From CAG-217 sp963638105 (GTDB lineage Bacteria > Bacillota > Clostridia > Oscillospirales > Acutalibacteraceae): DNA of 52,808 nucleotides. A program made the translations under genes and the position numbers. Location: positions 1-52,808 of the forward strand of contig CAVHPP010000014.1 of the NCBI GenBank assembly GCA_963638105.1. The letters run 5' to 3'. The notes beneath the pieces are model-generated. The model saw nothing but the letters and a program-made list of their open reading frames with translations, did not search any database and had not been told where the DNA came from. Positions 15,586 to 24,113 of this stretch are shown here, piece by piece; position 1 is the stretch's first letter; each line of letters opens with the position of its first letter.

Positions 15586-16721
15586 TTCTCCTCCTGCTGC
15601 CGAGTCAACTGCTGCACCTGCCGGGTCTCTGCCAGCACTGCCTTGCGCTTAAAGGGCAGGCGCAAAAACCGCAGCAAATAGAACCAAGGCAGCAGCCAGG
15701 GGTGCCGATCCAGCGCCTTAAAGTCCGCGTGCATTTTTTTCTTATCCGGAAACAAGCGCCGCCACAGATACCGCCGCCGCTGCGCCGAACCGGACAATTG
15801 GGCACCCTGGGCATTCAACCGGCGCACCAGGATTAGTTTGCTGTCACCAAACACACCGCCCTGCATACAGACGGTGAGCATCTGCATTTCGTCCGGATCC
15901 AGCTCCCTGTCTTCAAACAGATCCAGCGCCAGACGCTGTACCAGGCGAGCAAAGTCCAAAATGCCCATTTTGCGAAATTCCGCTTCCATATACGGCCGAT
16001 CCAGCCGTGCGTTTTCTTTGGTATAAAGCAAATACACATCGGCCAAAAAGCGCACACCACAGCCGTTTGTGGAATAATGCTTGTACATATGGGCAACGGT
16101 ATAGAGATAATTGTCGCTCACATCCATAACGAATGCGTGCGGGTGGTCCGGGTCTCGGGTGGCCCGATGCCACAGCCCGTCAAACCGGGGACAAAAGTCT
16201 TTCTCGTCAAAAAACAGGGTGCGATGGAACTCAAAAGTGGCATAAGGCGGCTTGTGGAAGTCGTCGGAATTCTCGCCGCAGGCGGTCATCTTGTACCCGG
16301 CCTTGTGCATAATCCGCAGCAGCTGCTCCCGCCCTGTCGGATCATACAGAATGTCGTTATCCGTCATTTGGCGCATAGAGGTCTTGGGGTAATATTCCCG
16401 CAACAACAGCCCTTTTAAGGGCATATAGTCAATGCCTGCTTCATCCAGCCGGGCAAACAGCTGTCCCCGCTCATGATCCATGGTAATGGTGCGGGTCAGC
16501 TCCGTGTAGGTGTAGTTCTCCCAGCGCTTTTTCTCTCCCTCCGGCACACCGGGCAGCGCCGCCAGCAGCGGAAAGACAATATTATACACCTGCTGTCGCC
16601 GGGCCAGGTCGAAAAACGCGTCAAAATCCAGCCCCTCCGGCACCGCAGGCGCAGGCGCACCGGTCAGCGCGCACCGCAGCAGCGCCAGCAAATAGGCGCA
16701 GGTCTGATTTTCGATCTGCAT
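15582..16721 (-). CDS. NTP_transf_5-type nucleotidyltransferase family protein
   Basis: A 379-residue cytoplasmic protein of the uncharacterised nucleotidyltransferase family seen in some RiPP and capsule clusters. The central diagnostic region is YMPLKGLLLREYYPKTSMRQ followed by MTDNDILYDPTGREQLLRIM; the MTDNDIL acidic motif takes the place of the metal-binding DxD. A late HMYKHYSTNGCGVRFLADVY matches the family's second conserved block. In lasso-peptide clusters of the paeninodin type a related protein accompanies a PqqD-like protein. Here, too, it follows a PqqD-like gene (2-bp gap) and overlaps fluC (ATGA). The real substrate is unknown. Confidence 0.82.
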   Translation of the reverse strand: MQIENQTCAYLLALLRCALTGAPAPAVPEGLDFDAFFDLARRQQVYNIVFPLLAALPGVPEGEKKRWENYTYTELTRTITMDHERGQLFARLDEAGIDYMPLKGLLLREYYPKTSMRQMTDNDILYDPTGREQLLRIMHKAGYKMTACGENSDDFHKPPYATFEFHRTLFFDEKDFCPRFDGLWHRATRDPDHPHAFVMDVSDNYLYTVAHMYKHYSTNGCGVRFLADVYLLYTKENARLDRPYMEAEFRKMGILDFARLVQRLALDLFEDRELDPDEMQMLTVCMQGGVFGDSKLILVRRLNAQGAQLSGSAQRRRYLWRRLFPDKKKMHADFKALDRHPWLLPWFYLLRFLRLPFKRKAVLAETRQVQQLTRQQEEK

Positions 16722-16723
16722 AC

Positions 16724-16987
16724 TCAGTCCAGCACCCCGGCAGCCCGCAGGGTATCCAGCATTTCACGCACATCCGCCCGGGCAGTATCTGCGTCTACAT
16801 CGTATTTCTCCGTGAGCGCCGCCACCAGGCTGTCCTCCGTCTGCTCCGTCTGGAGCAGCTCAAACAGAAATGCCGCCGTGGGATTGTTGTGAATTACACC
16901 GTTAAAGTGTTTCATGGCCTTGCCGGTAGCAATGGCAAAATCCTCGCCATCCACATGCCCCAGCACCATACCGTCTTTCAGTTTCAT
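16724..16987 (-). CDS. PqqD-like (RRE-type) small protein
   Basis: An 87-residue protein with the PqqD winged-helix pattern: a beta hairpin (DGMVLGHVDGEDFAIA), the family-typical NPTAAFLFELLQ segment, a helix ending TEDSLVAALTEKY, then DVDADTARADVREMLDTL and a short hydrophobic end. PqqD and related RiPP recognition elements bind leader peptides and present them to modifying enzymes. The ribosome site AAAGGACGAGGTAA precedes ATG. It leads the operon with the nucleotidyltransferase. No precursor peptide or radical SAM maturase lies next to it, so its client is unclear. Confidence 0.85.
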   Translation of the reverse strand: MKLKDGMVLGHVDGEDFAIATGKAMKHFNGVIHNNPTAAFLFELLQTEQTEDSLVAALTEKYDVDADTARADVREMLDTLRAAGVLD

Positions 16988-17030
16988 TTACCTCGTCCTT
17001 TCGTCAAGCGATCCGTTGTAACTGTATTGA

Positions 17031-18809
17031 TTACTTATTTAGCTGCTTATAAGCTTTTTTGACAATTTGTGCCATCAAAAGCCTGCGTTGACTTAAAAAT
17101 TCCAAATACGGCAACTTTTCAAAATTCTCAGGAAGTGCATTTTGCGCACAAGCCAGTTGATATCCAACTTCTCCCAGCTTTTCTTTATATCGTTCTACAT
17201 AATCCTGTGGTGGGGCATCGGAAATATCTATATTTGTCACATAATCCAAATAAGTAAAGTTTGCAATTTGATTTCGATCGCGATCATTCTCATATCCTAT
17301 CTTTGTAAGATAGTTTTTCGGGTATATATGATGCTTATCTATCGCATTTTTGCTACCACTCGCGCCTGGTAAAAAGCACTGCACCTGCGGAGTGGTACTA
17401 AAAAGTAGTGGCGTTCCCAAAACATTGATGGCAGCAATATAGCCATACCAAGCAGGAGAATTGGCCGAAGAACTGTTCAATTCCGCCGGCAATGAATATT
17501 CAAAGTAGTCATCTGTAAATTTATTAGAAATCACTCCATCCAAGTAGGCCACGAACTCATCAGCTGTATGAATTTCTCTTAAATCGGCGAACTGTTTTTC
17601 AGCCTCTGTTTCAGGAGAGGTGGTATAAAACCCTGTAATCGTGGACATAAATATCCACTTACTGATGATTTTTTGCAAATCCACAGAAGGAACATTAAAA
17701 TCATATTTCCCAATCAGATACAAGATATAACTATACACCACTGCATTGGTTGAAGAAACCAGCTTGTCACTCAAATAACCAGCAGCTGCAAATAAATTGA
17801 TAAAGGCGTGCCAATTATTCAAATTCATAACGATGTCCAGAGATTCCTTAAATTTGGCTAAATTTTCTTCACGCACATTCTCTGTAATTTCGCCGGTTTT
17901 CAGATTTTTACCCCGGAGTAACATATAAGCATAACGCAACCTTGCTCGTCTAAAGCCAATGCCCACAGACATTCGGATCAAATGTGCCGGGTCAATTTTG
18001 AGAATACGATTATACGGCGTTCCATCTGCTGGAATTCTGGAGTCCGCACAGAATTTGCTAATCTTTTCATGTACGCTGTTATCATAAACAGCAAGCAAAG
18101 TCTCAATGAAATTTTTTTCAGTCAAATTTTGGCCACCAGAATTAACGCGAACAAAAATATCCGCCACGCTCTCCTCGTCCGCCTTTGCACTAATCCGCAA
18201 TGTTGGCAGAGAATAAATGCCAAGATTTAATAGATCATTTATATTTTGCTCTACCAAATCTTCTTGATCTTCCGTCAGTTCTTGTTTTCCATTTTTGATG
18301 CGAACTTCATTCAAGGCTCGAATATAGTTTTTTCGAAATTTGGATGTATTGTATTCCAAATTAGCAGCAAAAACATCAGAGATTGCACTAATCCATTCAG
18401 GATCTCGCGCATACGCTTGGGACCAAACGGCAAATTCGCGTGTTAAAGGATTAAAGGAAATCCGAATTTGGCGTTCTTTATAGTTTTTATCTCTTATTGC
18501 AATACCATACATTGCGGCCAACAATGCCGTTAAACGCTGCTGCCCATCAATCACAAGACTTTCTGGACATTTATAAATTTTGTCATTTTTTCCTATATGA
18601 TTTGCATTTTCATAGTCCTCTGGTGAAGCCCACAGCATAATGTAGCCAATCGGATAACCTTTCATCATAGAATCCAACAAATCACGCACTTTGCTGTCTT
18701 TCCAAACAAAGGGGCGCTGCAAATCAGGCAATCCGATACGCCCATTTTTCACATCTGACAGCAGATCTTCCACCTTGCTTGGAATATTGTCATATAGTTC
18801 TTTTCCCAT
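17031..18809 (-). CDS. DUF262/HNH protein, GmrSD-type restriction-like defence protein
   Basis: A 592-residue protein with the architecture of GmrSD-like type IV restriction enzymes. The N-terminal DUF262 domain has GRIGLPDLQRPFVWK, then the ParB/sulfiredoxin-like motif VIDGQQRLTALLAAMYG and IFVRVNSGGQNLTE. The C-terminus has the DUF1524-like HNH nuclease, with KHHIYPKNYL and later NQIANFTYLDYVTN. Both halves seem intact. Such proteins use NTP binding at DUF262 and cut modified phage DNA or sense invaders. Base composition is visibly AT-rich compared with all neighbours, and the gene is alone between housekeeping genes, which points to horizontal gain. The ATG is at 18807-18809 after AGAGAGAGTGAGAAG, a purine-rich but not ideal ribosome site. 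Confidence 0.9.
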   Translation of the reverse strand: MGKELYDNIPSKVEDLLSDVKNGRIGLPDLQRPFVWKDSKVRDLLDSMMKGYPIGYIMLWASPEDYENANHIGKNDKIYKCPESLVIDGQQRLTALLAAMYGIAIRDKNYKERQIRISFNPLTREFAVWSQAYARDPEWISAISDVFAANLEYNTSKFRKNYIRALNEVRIKNGKQELTEDQEDLVEQNINDLLNLGIYSLPTLRISAKADEESVADIFVRVNSGGQNLTEKNFIETLLAVYDNSVHEKISKFCADSRIPADGTPYNRILKIDPAHLIRMSVGIGFRRARLRYAYMLLRGKNLKTGEITENVREENLAKFKESLDIVMNLNNWHAFINLFAAAGYLSDKLVSSTNAVVYSYILYLIGKYDFNVPSVDLQKIISKWIFMSTITGFYTTSPETEAEKQFADLREIHTADEFVAYLDGVISNKFTDDYFEYSLPAELNSSSANSPAWYGYIAAINVLGTPLLFSTTPQVQCFLPGASGSKNAIDKHHIYPKNYLTKIGYENDRDRNQIANFTYLDYVTNIDISDAPPQDYVERYKEKLGEVGYQLACAQNALPENFEKLPYLEFLSQRRLLMAQIVKKAYKQLNK

Positions 18810-18849
18810 CTTCTCACTCTCTCTTTTTTATACATCGCAATTTTTGTAA

Positions 18850-20217
18850 TTAGTTGTCTTTCTCCACCAGCACCACGGTCTCCACATGGGGGGTGCGGGG
18901 GAACAGGTCTACGCCGCAGGCGCGGCGGGCGGTATAGCCCATGGTGGCCAAAAGCGCCAAGTCCCGTGCCAAGGTTGCCGGATCACAAGATACATACACC
19001 AGCCGCTCAATGCCCATTTTGTCAATAGCGGCGAACACCTCCGGCGCGCAGCCCTTGCGTGGTGGGTCTACGATGGCCACATCCGGGCGCTCGCCCCGGG
19101 TCGCCAACTGCGTTGCCGCACCGGCTGCGTCCGCACACAAAAATTCTGCGTTCTCAACACCGTTGCGCCGGGCATTCTCCCGGGCGTTCTCCACCGCCTG
19201 GGGAACCACCTCCACGCCGATCAACCGGCAGCAGCGATCCGCTAAAGTCAGGCCGATGGTGCCCACGCCGCAGTACAGATCCAGCAGCACCTGGTCGCCG
19301 GTCAAACCGGCAAAATCACCGGCCAGAGCGTACAGGCGCTCGCATTGGTCATGATTGACCTGGTAAAACGCATGAGGGCCGATGGCAAAGGTCTTGCCGC
19401 ACAGCTTGTCCAGCAATTCGCCCTTGCCCCAAAGTACCCGGTCCCGGTCGCCCAAAATCACATTGGTGCGCCGGGTGTTGCTGTTCAGCACCACGCCCAC
19501 CAAACCGGGCACAGCGGCACGCAAGGCGGTACAAAGTCCGTCCCCGCCGGGCAAATCCGTGCCGTTGATCACAATACAAGCCAGCACCTGGCCGGTAGCC
19601 TGGCCCTTGCGGAAATACAAGTGGCGCAGCAGACCGGTGCCGGTCTCCTCATTATATACGGAAATTTGATGTTCTTCCGCCCATTGCAGGCAGGCCGCCA
19701 CACCGGCAGAAAAGTCCGTGCACTGGAGCAGGCAATCCTCGGTGGGCACCACACGGTGGCTCTTATAGGCATAAAAACCGGCTACCGGTCGGCCGTCTTG
19801 CAGCTGCACCGGGTACTGGGCCTTGTTGCGATAGCGCACGGTACTGGGCGCTGCCAGCACGCCCTCCACCTGCAAATCCAGGTGGCCGATCCGCTGAAAA
19901 GCGTCATTGATCCGCTGCTGCTTAAAGCGCAGTTCCTCCGCGTACTCCACCGTGCGAAAGGCACAGCCGCCGCACTGAGCCGACACCGGGCAATCACTCT
20001 CCACCCGATGAGGCGATGGCTCCAGCACCTGTTGCAGCCGGGCAACGGCGTAATTCTTTTTGGCTTTAATAATATGCGCCGTAACCACATCGCCGGGCAC
20101 GCCGCCGCGCAAAAACACCGGCACGCCGTCCCGGCGCCCCAGGGCGCTGCCCTCGGAAGTCAGGGCGGTTATATTCAGTTGAATCTCGTCATTCTTTTTG
20201 AGTTGCACCCAAATCAC
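18850..20217 (-). CDS. rlmD: 23S rRNA (uracil-5-)-methyltransferase RlmD/RumA family
   Basis: A SAM-dependent RNA methyltransferase of 455 residues that makes 5-methyluridine in 23S rRNA (or tRNA in the related TrmFO-independent group). It has an N-terminal TRAM domain, an iron-sulfur Cys cluster (CPVSAQCGGCAFR), SAM motif LLDLYCGVGTIGLTLA, and catalytic motifs VDPPRKGC and VSCDPATLARDLALL, where the Cys attacks the uracil. The start is a GTG at 20217; a second GTG nine bases downstream is also possible because AAAGGA stands 2 or 11 bases ahead. In Gram-positive bacteria family names RlmCD/RumA overlap, so the exact target position is not certain. Confidence 0.92.
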   Translation of the reverse strand: MIWVQLKKNDEIQLNITALTSEGSALGRRDGVPVFLRGGVPGDVVTAHIIKAKKNYAVARLQQVLEPSPHRVESDCPVSAQCGGCAFRTVEYAEELRFKQQRINDAFQRIGHLDLQVEGVLAAPSTVRYRNKAQYPVQLQDGRPVAGFYAYKSHRVVPTEDCLLQCTDFSAGVAACLQWAEEHQISVYNEETGTGLLRHLYFRKGQATGQVLACIVINGTDLPGGDGLCTALRAAVPGLVGVVLNSNTRRTNVILGDRDRVLWGKGELLDKLCGKTFAIGPHAFYQVNHDQCERLYALAGDFAGLTGDQVLLDLYCGVGTIGLTLADRCCRLIGVEVVPQAVENARENARRNGVENAEFLCADAAGAATQLATRGERPDVAIVDPPRKGCAPEVFAAIDKMGIERLVYVSCDPATLARDLALLATMGYTARRACGVDLFPRTPHVETVVLVEKDN

Positions 20218-20225
20218 CGTCCTTT

Positions 20226-20254
20226 ATCATAGCATAAAACCGCAGGAAAAGAAA
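20226..20254 (-). promoter_or_regulatory. Possible promoter of rlmD
   Basis: On the minus strand TATGAT (20226-20231) with TTTCTT (20249-20254) 17 bp upstream. The -10 is good, the -35 weak. Confidence 0.4.
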
Positions 20255-20263
20255 GTGTTAAAA

Positions 20264-20305
20264 TGAAAAAGGCGGCGGGCAAATTCCCTTGCCTACCGCA
20301 CTTTT
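20264..20305 (-). terminator. Terminator of the P-type ATPase gene
   Basis: On the minus strand a GC-rich interrupted hairpin (GCGG.AGGCAA / TTGCC.CCGC) is followed by CTTTTTCATTTT. It lies 9 bp after the ATPase stop. Confidence 0.6.
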
Positions 20306-20313
20306 TTGCAGAT

Positions 20314-22974
20314 TTAACGATGGACGGCCCGCTGCACTGTCTTGACCAGCTCCACCACCGGGATCACCGCCAGTGCCAGCGCCATAGACACACCGTAAGC
20401 TGTACCGGACAGTGGGACAAAATCAAAGGCCGCAGCCAACGCCGGCACATACAGCACCACCGTGGACAGCACCAAAGACAGCACCATGGCGCCCCACAAA
20501 TAGCCGTTTTGCCCCATAGAAAACAAACTGGCCCGGCGTGAGCGCATATTAAAGCTATGGAAGATCTCCGCCATAGACAGAGTAAAAAACGCCATAGTCA
20601 TACCGGTTTTATGGGCCAGCGGGTCCGTAATGTGCACCAGCGCCGTCCAGTCCATTTGCACCGGGCAGGTGAGCACCAAACCGCTGAAATAAGCCAGCAA
20701 GGTCACCGCCGTTACCAGCAGCCCCTGCCAGGCCACATCAAAGCCCATACCCCCGGCAAAAATGCCGTCCTTTGGGTTCCGGGGTCGGCGGCGCATAATC
20801 TCCGGCTCGCCCCGCTCCATACCCAGCGCCAGCGCCGGGAAGCAATCGGTGATCAAATTGATCCACAGCAGGTGCACCGGCTCCAAAATGGTAAAGCCCA
20901 GCAGCGTAGCCACCAGGATGGTGAGCACCTCCGCCAAGTTAGAAGACAGCAAAAACTGAATGGATTTGCGGATATTGTCATACACCCGGCGGCCCTCCTC
21001 CACGGCCGCCACAATGGTGGCAAAGTTGTCGTCCGTCAGTACCATATCCGCCACATTCTTGGTCACATCCGTGCCGGTCATGCCCATACCTACGCCAATA
21101 TCCGCCGCCTGAATGGCCGGGGCGTCGTTGACCCCGTCGCCGGTCATGGCAGTGACAGCCCCCTGCCGGTGAAAGGCCTCTACAATGCGCACCTTATGCT
21201 CCGGCTGCACCCGGGCAAACACACTGCACCGGGCAACGGCGTCGTCCAGCGCCCGATCGTCCATTTGGCTCAGCTGCGCCCCGGTGAGCACCTCCCCCTC
21301 CGGCTCCAAGATCCCCAGCTGCCGGGCAATGGCTGCGGCCGTGTCCCGATGATCGCCGGTGATCATCACCGGGCGAATGCCCGCTTGGCGGCAAGCGGCA
21401 ATGGCCTCCACCGCCTCCGGGCGCACCGGGTCCATCATACCTACCAGCCCCAGGTAGCAAAGCCCCTGTTCCAGCGCCTCCGACGACCGGGCAGACGGCA
21501 GGGACGGGTACTGCCTGGTTGCAGCGCAAAGCACCCGCAGCGCCCGGTCTGCCATACGCCGATTTTCGTCCAGAATCCGGCGGCGCAGATCCGCAGTCAA
21601 GGGCACCGCCCGCCCCTGCTGCCAGGCGTGGGTGCACCGCTCCAGCACCATGTCCGGCGCGCCCTTGGTGTACTGCACCACGCCCTCCGGGGTGCGGTGG
21701 AGAGTGGTCATCATCTTGCGCCCGGAGTCAAAGGGCAGTTCCCCCACCCGGGGGTACTGCCGCTCCAGTGCCGCCTTATCCAGCCCCAGGTCTGCCGCGT
21801 CCTGTACCAGCGCCACCTCGGTGGGTTCGCCCTCTATGCGTTCCCCTGCCCGGTGGGCGTCCGAACACAGTGCCATAGCGGTCATCAGCTGCTCCGGCGG
21901 CACACCGGCGCGGGCGGTAACGGTCATTTTATTTTGGGTCAGGGTGCCGGTTTTGTCCGAGCAGATCACCTGGGTACAGCCCAGGGTCTCCACCGCCGTC
22001 AGTCGCCGGATCACCGCGTGGCGACGGCTCATTTTGGTCACGCCGATGGACAGCACAATGGTCACCACTGCCGCCAGCCCCTCCGGAATGGCAGCCACTG
22101 CCAAAGACACCGCCACCATAAAGGTAGACAGCGCGCCGCTAAAGGTCAACCCGCCTGCCAGTAAGCTGCGCCCTACATCTAACGCAAAGATCCCGGCACA
22201 GATGGCCAGCACCAGCAGGGACAAAATTTTTGACAGCTGGGTCAATTTCTTTTGCAGGGGCGTGGCGTTCTGTCCGGCGGTGTTCAGGGCGTGGGCAATG
22301 CGCCCCATTTGCGTGTCCATACCGGTGGCAATCACCACAGCACGCCCCCGACCGTACACCACATTGGCGCCCATAAACACCAAATTGCTGCAAGCGGAGG
22401 GCGGCAGCTCCTGCCCATCGTCCGGCAAAGGAGCCGGGGATTTTTCCACCGGCTGGGACTCGCCGGTAAGGGCGGATTCCTCCACCCGCAGACCGACGCT
22501 CTCCAGCACCCGGCAGTCCGCCGGAATACGGTCCCCGGCAGACAGCAGCACCACATCGCCGGGCACCAAAGTGCGGCTGGGCACGGTACACTCTGCTCTG
22601 CCCCGCAGCACCCGGGAGGTGGCCGGGGTCATCTCCTGCAAAGCGGCAATGGCCTTTTCCGCCTTGCTCTCCTGCACCACGCCTAAGACGGCGTTCACCG
22701 CCACCACGGTCATAATGATCAGCACATCTGCCGGGAATTCCCGGTGCACTACGCACAGCACCGCAGACACGGCGGCCGCCGCCAGCAGCACCAGGATCAT
22801 CGGGTCAGACAGTTGCAGCATAAACCGCCGCCACAGGCTGTCGCCCTTTTTCCGCGCCAGCCGGTTTTCGCCATATTTTGCCAACCGGGCAGCCGCCTGT
22901 TTGCGGCTCAGCCCGCCGGGGGCGCTGTCCAGCTCCCGCAGCACCCGCTCTGCCGTCCATCTGTATGCCTGCAT
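20314..22974 (-). CDS. P2A-type calcium-transporting ATPase
   Basis: A membrane cation pump of 886 residues. The N-terminal cation-ATPase domain has GGLSRKQAAARLAKYGENRL. The actuator loop shows ESALTGESQPVEK. Helix M4 has AAIPEGLAAVV, a P2A ion site. The phosphorylation motif is CSDKTGTLTQNKM, the hinge is MTGDGVNDAPAIQAADIG, and M6 has LLWINLITDCFPALALGME with Asn/Asp ligands typical of Ca2+ pumps. It probably exports Ca2+ (possibly Mn2+). The start is at the ATG 22972-22974, because GGGAGG lies 7 bp ahead; the preceding in-frame ATG lies upstream of that site. It lies between the iolC terminator and its own terminator, so it appears monocistronic. Confidence 0.93.
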   Translation of the reverse strand: MQAYRWTAERVLRELDSAPGGLSRKQAAARLAKYGENRLARKKGDSLWRRFMLQLSDPMILVLLAAAAVSAVLCVVHREFPADVLIIMTVVAVNAVLGVVQESKAEKAIAALQEMTPATSRVLRGRAECTVPSRTLVPGDVVLLSAGDRIPADCRVLESVGLRVEESALTGESQPVEKSPAPLPDDGQELPPSACSNLVFMGANVVYGRGRAVVIATGMDTQMGRIAHALNTAGQNATPLQKKLTQLSKILSLLVLAICAGIFALDVGRSLLAGGLTFSGALSTFMVAVSLAVAAIPEGLAAVVTIVLSIGVTKMSRRHAVIRRLTAVETLGCTQVICSDKTGTLTQNKMTVTARAGVPPEQLMTAMALCSDAHRAGERIEGEPTEVALVQDAADLGLDKAALERQYPRVGELPFDSGRKMMTTLHRTPEGVVQYTKGAPDMVLERCTHAWQQGRAVPLTADLRRRILDENRRMADRALRVLCAATRQYPSLPSARSSEALEQGLCYLGLVGMMDPVRPEAVEAIAACRQAGIRPVMITGDHRDTAAAIARQLGILEPEGEVLTGAQLSQMDDRALDDAVARCSVFARVQPEHKVRIVEAFHRQGAVTAMTGDGVNDAPAIQAADIGVGMGMTGTDVTKNVADMVLTDDNFATIVAAVEEGRRVYDNIRKSIQFLLSSNLAEVLTILVATLLGFTILEPVHLLWINLITDCFPALALGMERGEPEIMRRRPRNPKDGIFAGGMGFDVAWQGLLVTAVTLLAYFSGLVLTCPVQMDWTALVHITDPLAHKTGMTMAFFTLSMAEIFHSFNMRSRRASLFSMGQNGYLWGAMVLSLVLSTVVLYVPALAAAFDFVPLSGTAYGVSMALALAVIPVVELVKTVQRAVHR

Positions 22975-22999
22975 TGCAGAACCTCCCATTTGAAAATAA

Positions 23000-23040
23000 A
23001 AAGACCCGTATATAGGATCACTACATACGAGTCTGTTTTT
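23000..23040. terminator. Terminator downstream of the kinase gene
   Basis: Stem AGAC.CGTAT.TAG / CTA.ATACG.GTCT with a GATCA loop; T-runs on both sides. It ends the iolC-like gene on the minus strand. Confidence 0.8.
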
Positions 23041-23059
23041 TATTCCGGGTGGCGGTTCG

Positions 23060-24076
23060 TCAGGCGCGAGCCACCATTTCGCCGTATTCTTCCTTGCTTT
23101 TCTTAATAAAGGCCGCCACCGCCTCTGCGGTGGGCATAGCGTCCGAGCAGCTGTGGGCGGAGATGAGCATAGAGGCCGAGGCGGAGCCGAACTCCAGGCA
23201 CTCGATCATCTCTTTGCCTTGCAACAGGCTGTACAGAAAAGCGGAGCCGTAGCCGTCGCCGCCGCCGAAGCCCTTGAGCACCACCGCCGGGAAGGGCTTA
23301 ATGGAATAATAATTACCGTCGTTGGTGTAGGCGGTGGAGCCGTCTTTGCCGTGCTTAATGACGCAAATCGTCGCACCAAAGGACTGCCAGTAGCGAGCGC
23401 TCTCCGGGTCGGAGCCTTTTACGCCCACAATGCCCTCCATCAGATCAAATTCCTCACGAGAGCCCATAATAATATCCGCACCGCGAGCCACTAAGCTGTA
23501 ATACACAGCAATCTCGTCCTTGGACTGCCAGGTGTACGCCCGATAGTCGATGTCAAAGATAATGCGCACATTGTTTTTCTGCGCCAGCATCATGGCCTTT
23601 AAGCAGGCCTCTCTGGACGGAGACTTGGCCAGCGCCGTACCGCTGATCACAATGGCCTTGGCAGAGGCAATATATGCCTCGTCAATATCCTCCGGCGCCA
23701 GGCAAAAATCCGCCACATTATCCCGGTACATCAGGATAGAGGACTGCTCTTTAGACAGAATTTCCGTAAAAGTCAGGCCAATGCACTCGCCGTTCTTGGC
23801 TCGGGTCACATGGGAGGTGTCGATCCCCTCATTTTGGAAATACTCCACCACATAGTCCCCAAACTGGTCGGCAGACACACAGCCGCAAAAGCCCACCTTG
23901 CAGCCCAGCCGAGCCAGACCTACGGCAATATTGGCCGGGGAGCCGCCTACATACTTGTTAAAGTTAGACGACTGGGACAGCGGCTTATACATATCCGTGG
24001 GGTTAAAATCAATGGCAATGCGGCCGATGGGGATAAAATCCAGCGGTTTGGTCATGTCAAATTCAATGTACTTCAT
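23060..24076 (-). CDS. iolC: PfkB family sugar kinase, IolC-like
   Basis: A cytoplasmic ribokinase-family enzyme of 338 residues. The best match is 5-dehydro-2-deoxygluconokinase of inositol breakdown: the opening DFIPIGRIAIDFNPTDMYKP, PfkB signature 1 KYVGGSPANIAVGLARLG, an EILSKEQSSILMYRDN block and the C-terminal signature LKGFGGGDGYGSAFLYSLL, in which GGGD replaces the usual GAGD but keeps the catalytic Asp. The ATG follows GAGAGGGAACT. It is 37 bp behind a class II aldolase, the enzyme that would split its product. Other iol genes are absent from this window, so a different 2-keto-3-deoxy-type sugar remains possible. Confidence 0.85.
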   Translation of the reverse strand: MKYIEFDMTKPLDFIPIGRIAIDFNPTDMYKPLSQSSNFNKYVGGSPANIAVGLARLGCKVGFCGCVSADQFGDYVVEYFQNEGIDTSHVTRAKNGECIGLTFTEILSKEQSSILMYRDNVADFCLAPEDIDEAYIASAKAIVISGTALAKSPSREACLKAMMLAQKNNVRIIFDIDYRAYTWQSKDEIAVYYSLVARGADIIMGSREEFDLMEGIVGVKGSDPESARYWQSFGATICVIKHGKDGSTAYTNDGNYYSIKPFPAVVLKGFGGGDGYGSAFLYSLLQGKEMIECLEFGSASASMLISAHSCSDAMPTAEAVAAFIKKSKEEYGEMVARA

Positions 24077-24113
24077 AGTTCCCTCTCCATAAATCTATGC
24101 GCAGGCGGCAGGT

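Noticed and set aside
15586..15700. Fluoride riboswitch ahead of fluC
   Set aside because: fluC overlaps the upstream gene by four bases, leaving no leader, and no riboswitch-like sequence was seen.
20557..22164. Plus-strand open frame of 535 codons opposite the P-type ATPase
   Set aside because: Antisense shadow of a gene with complete P-ATPase motifs.
21632..22993. Second plus-strand frame of 453 codons over the same ATPase
   Set aside because: Antisense shadow with Ser/Thr/Ala-rich composition and no start signal.
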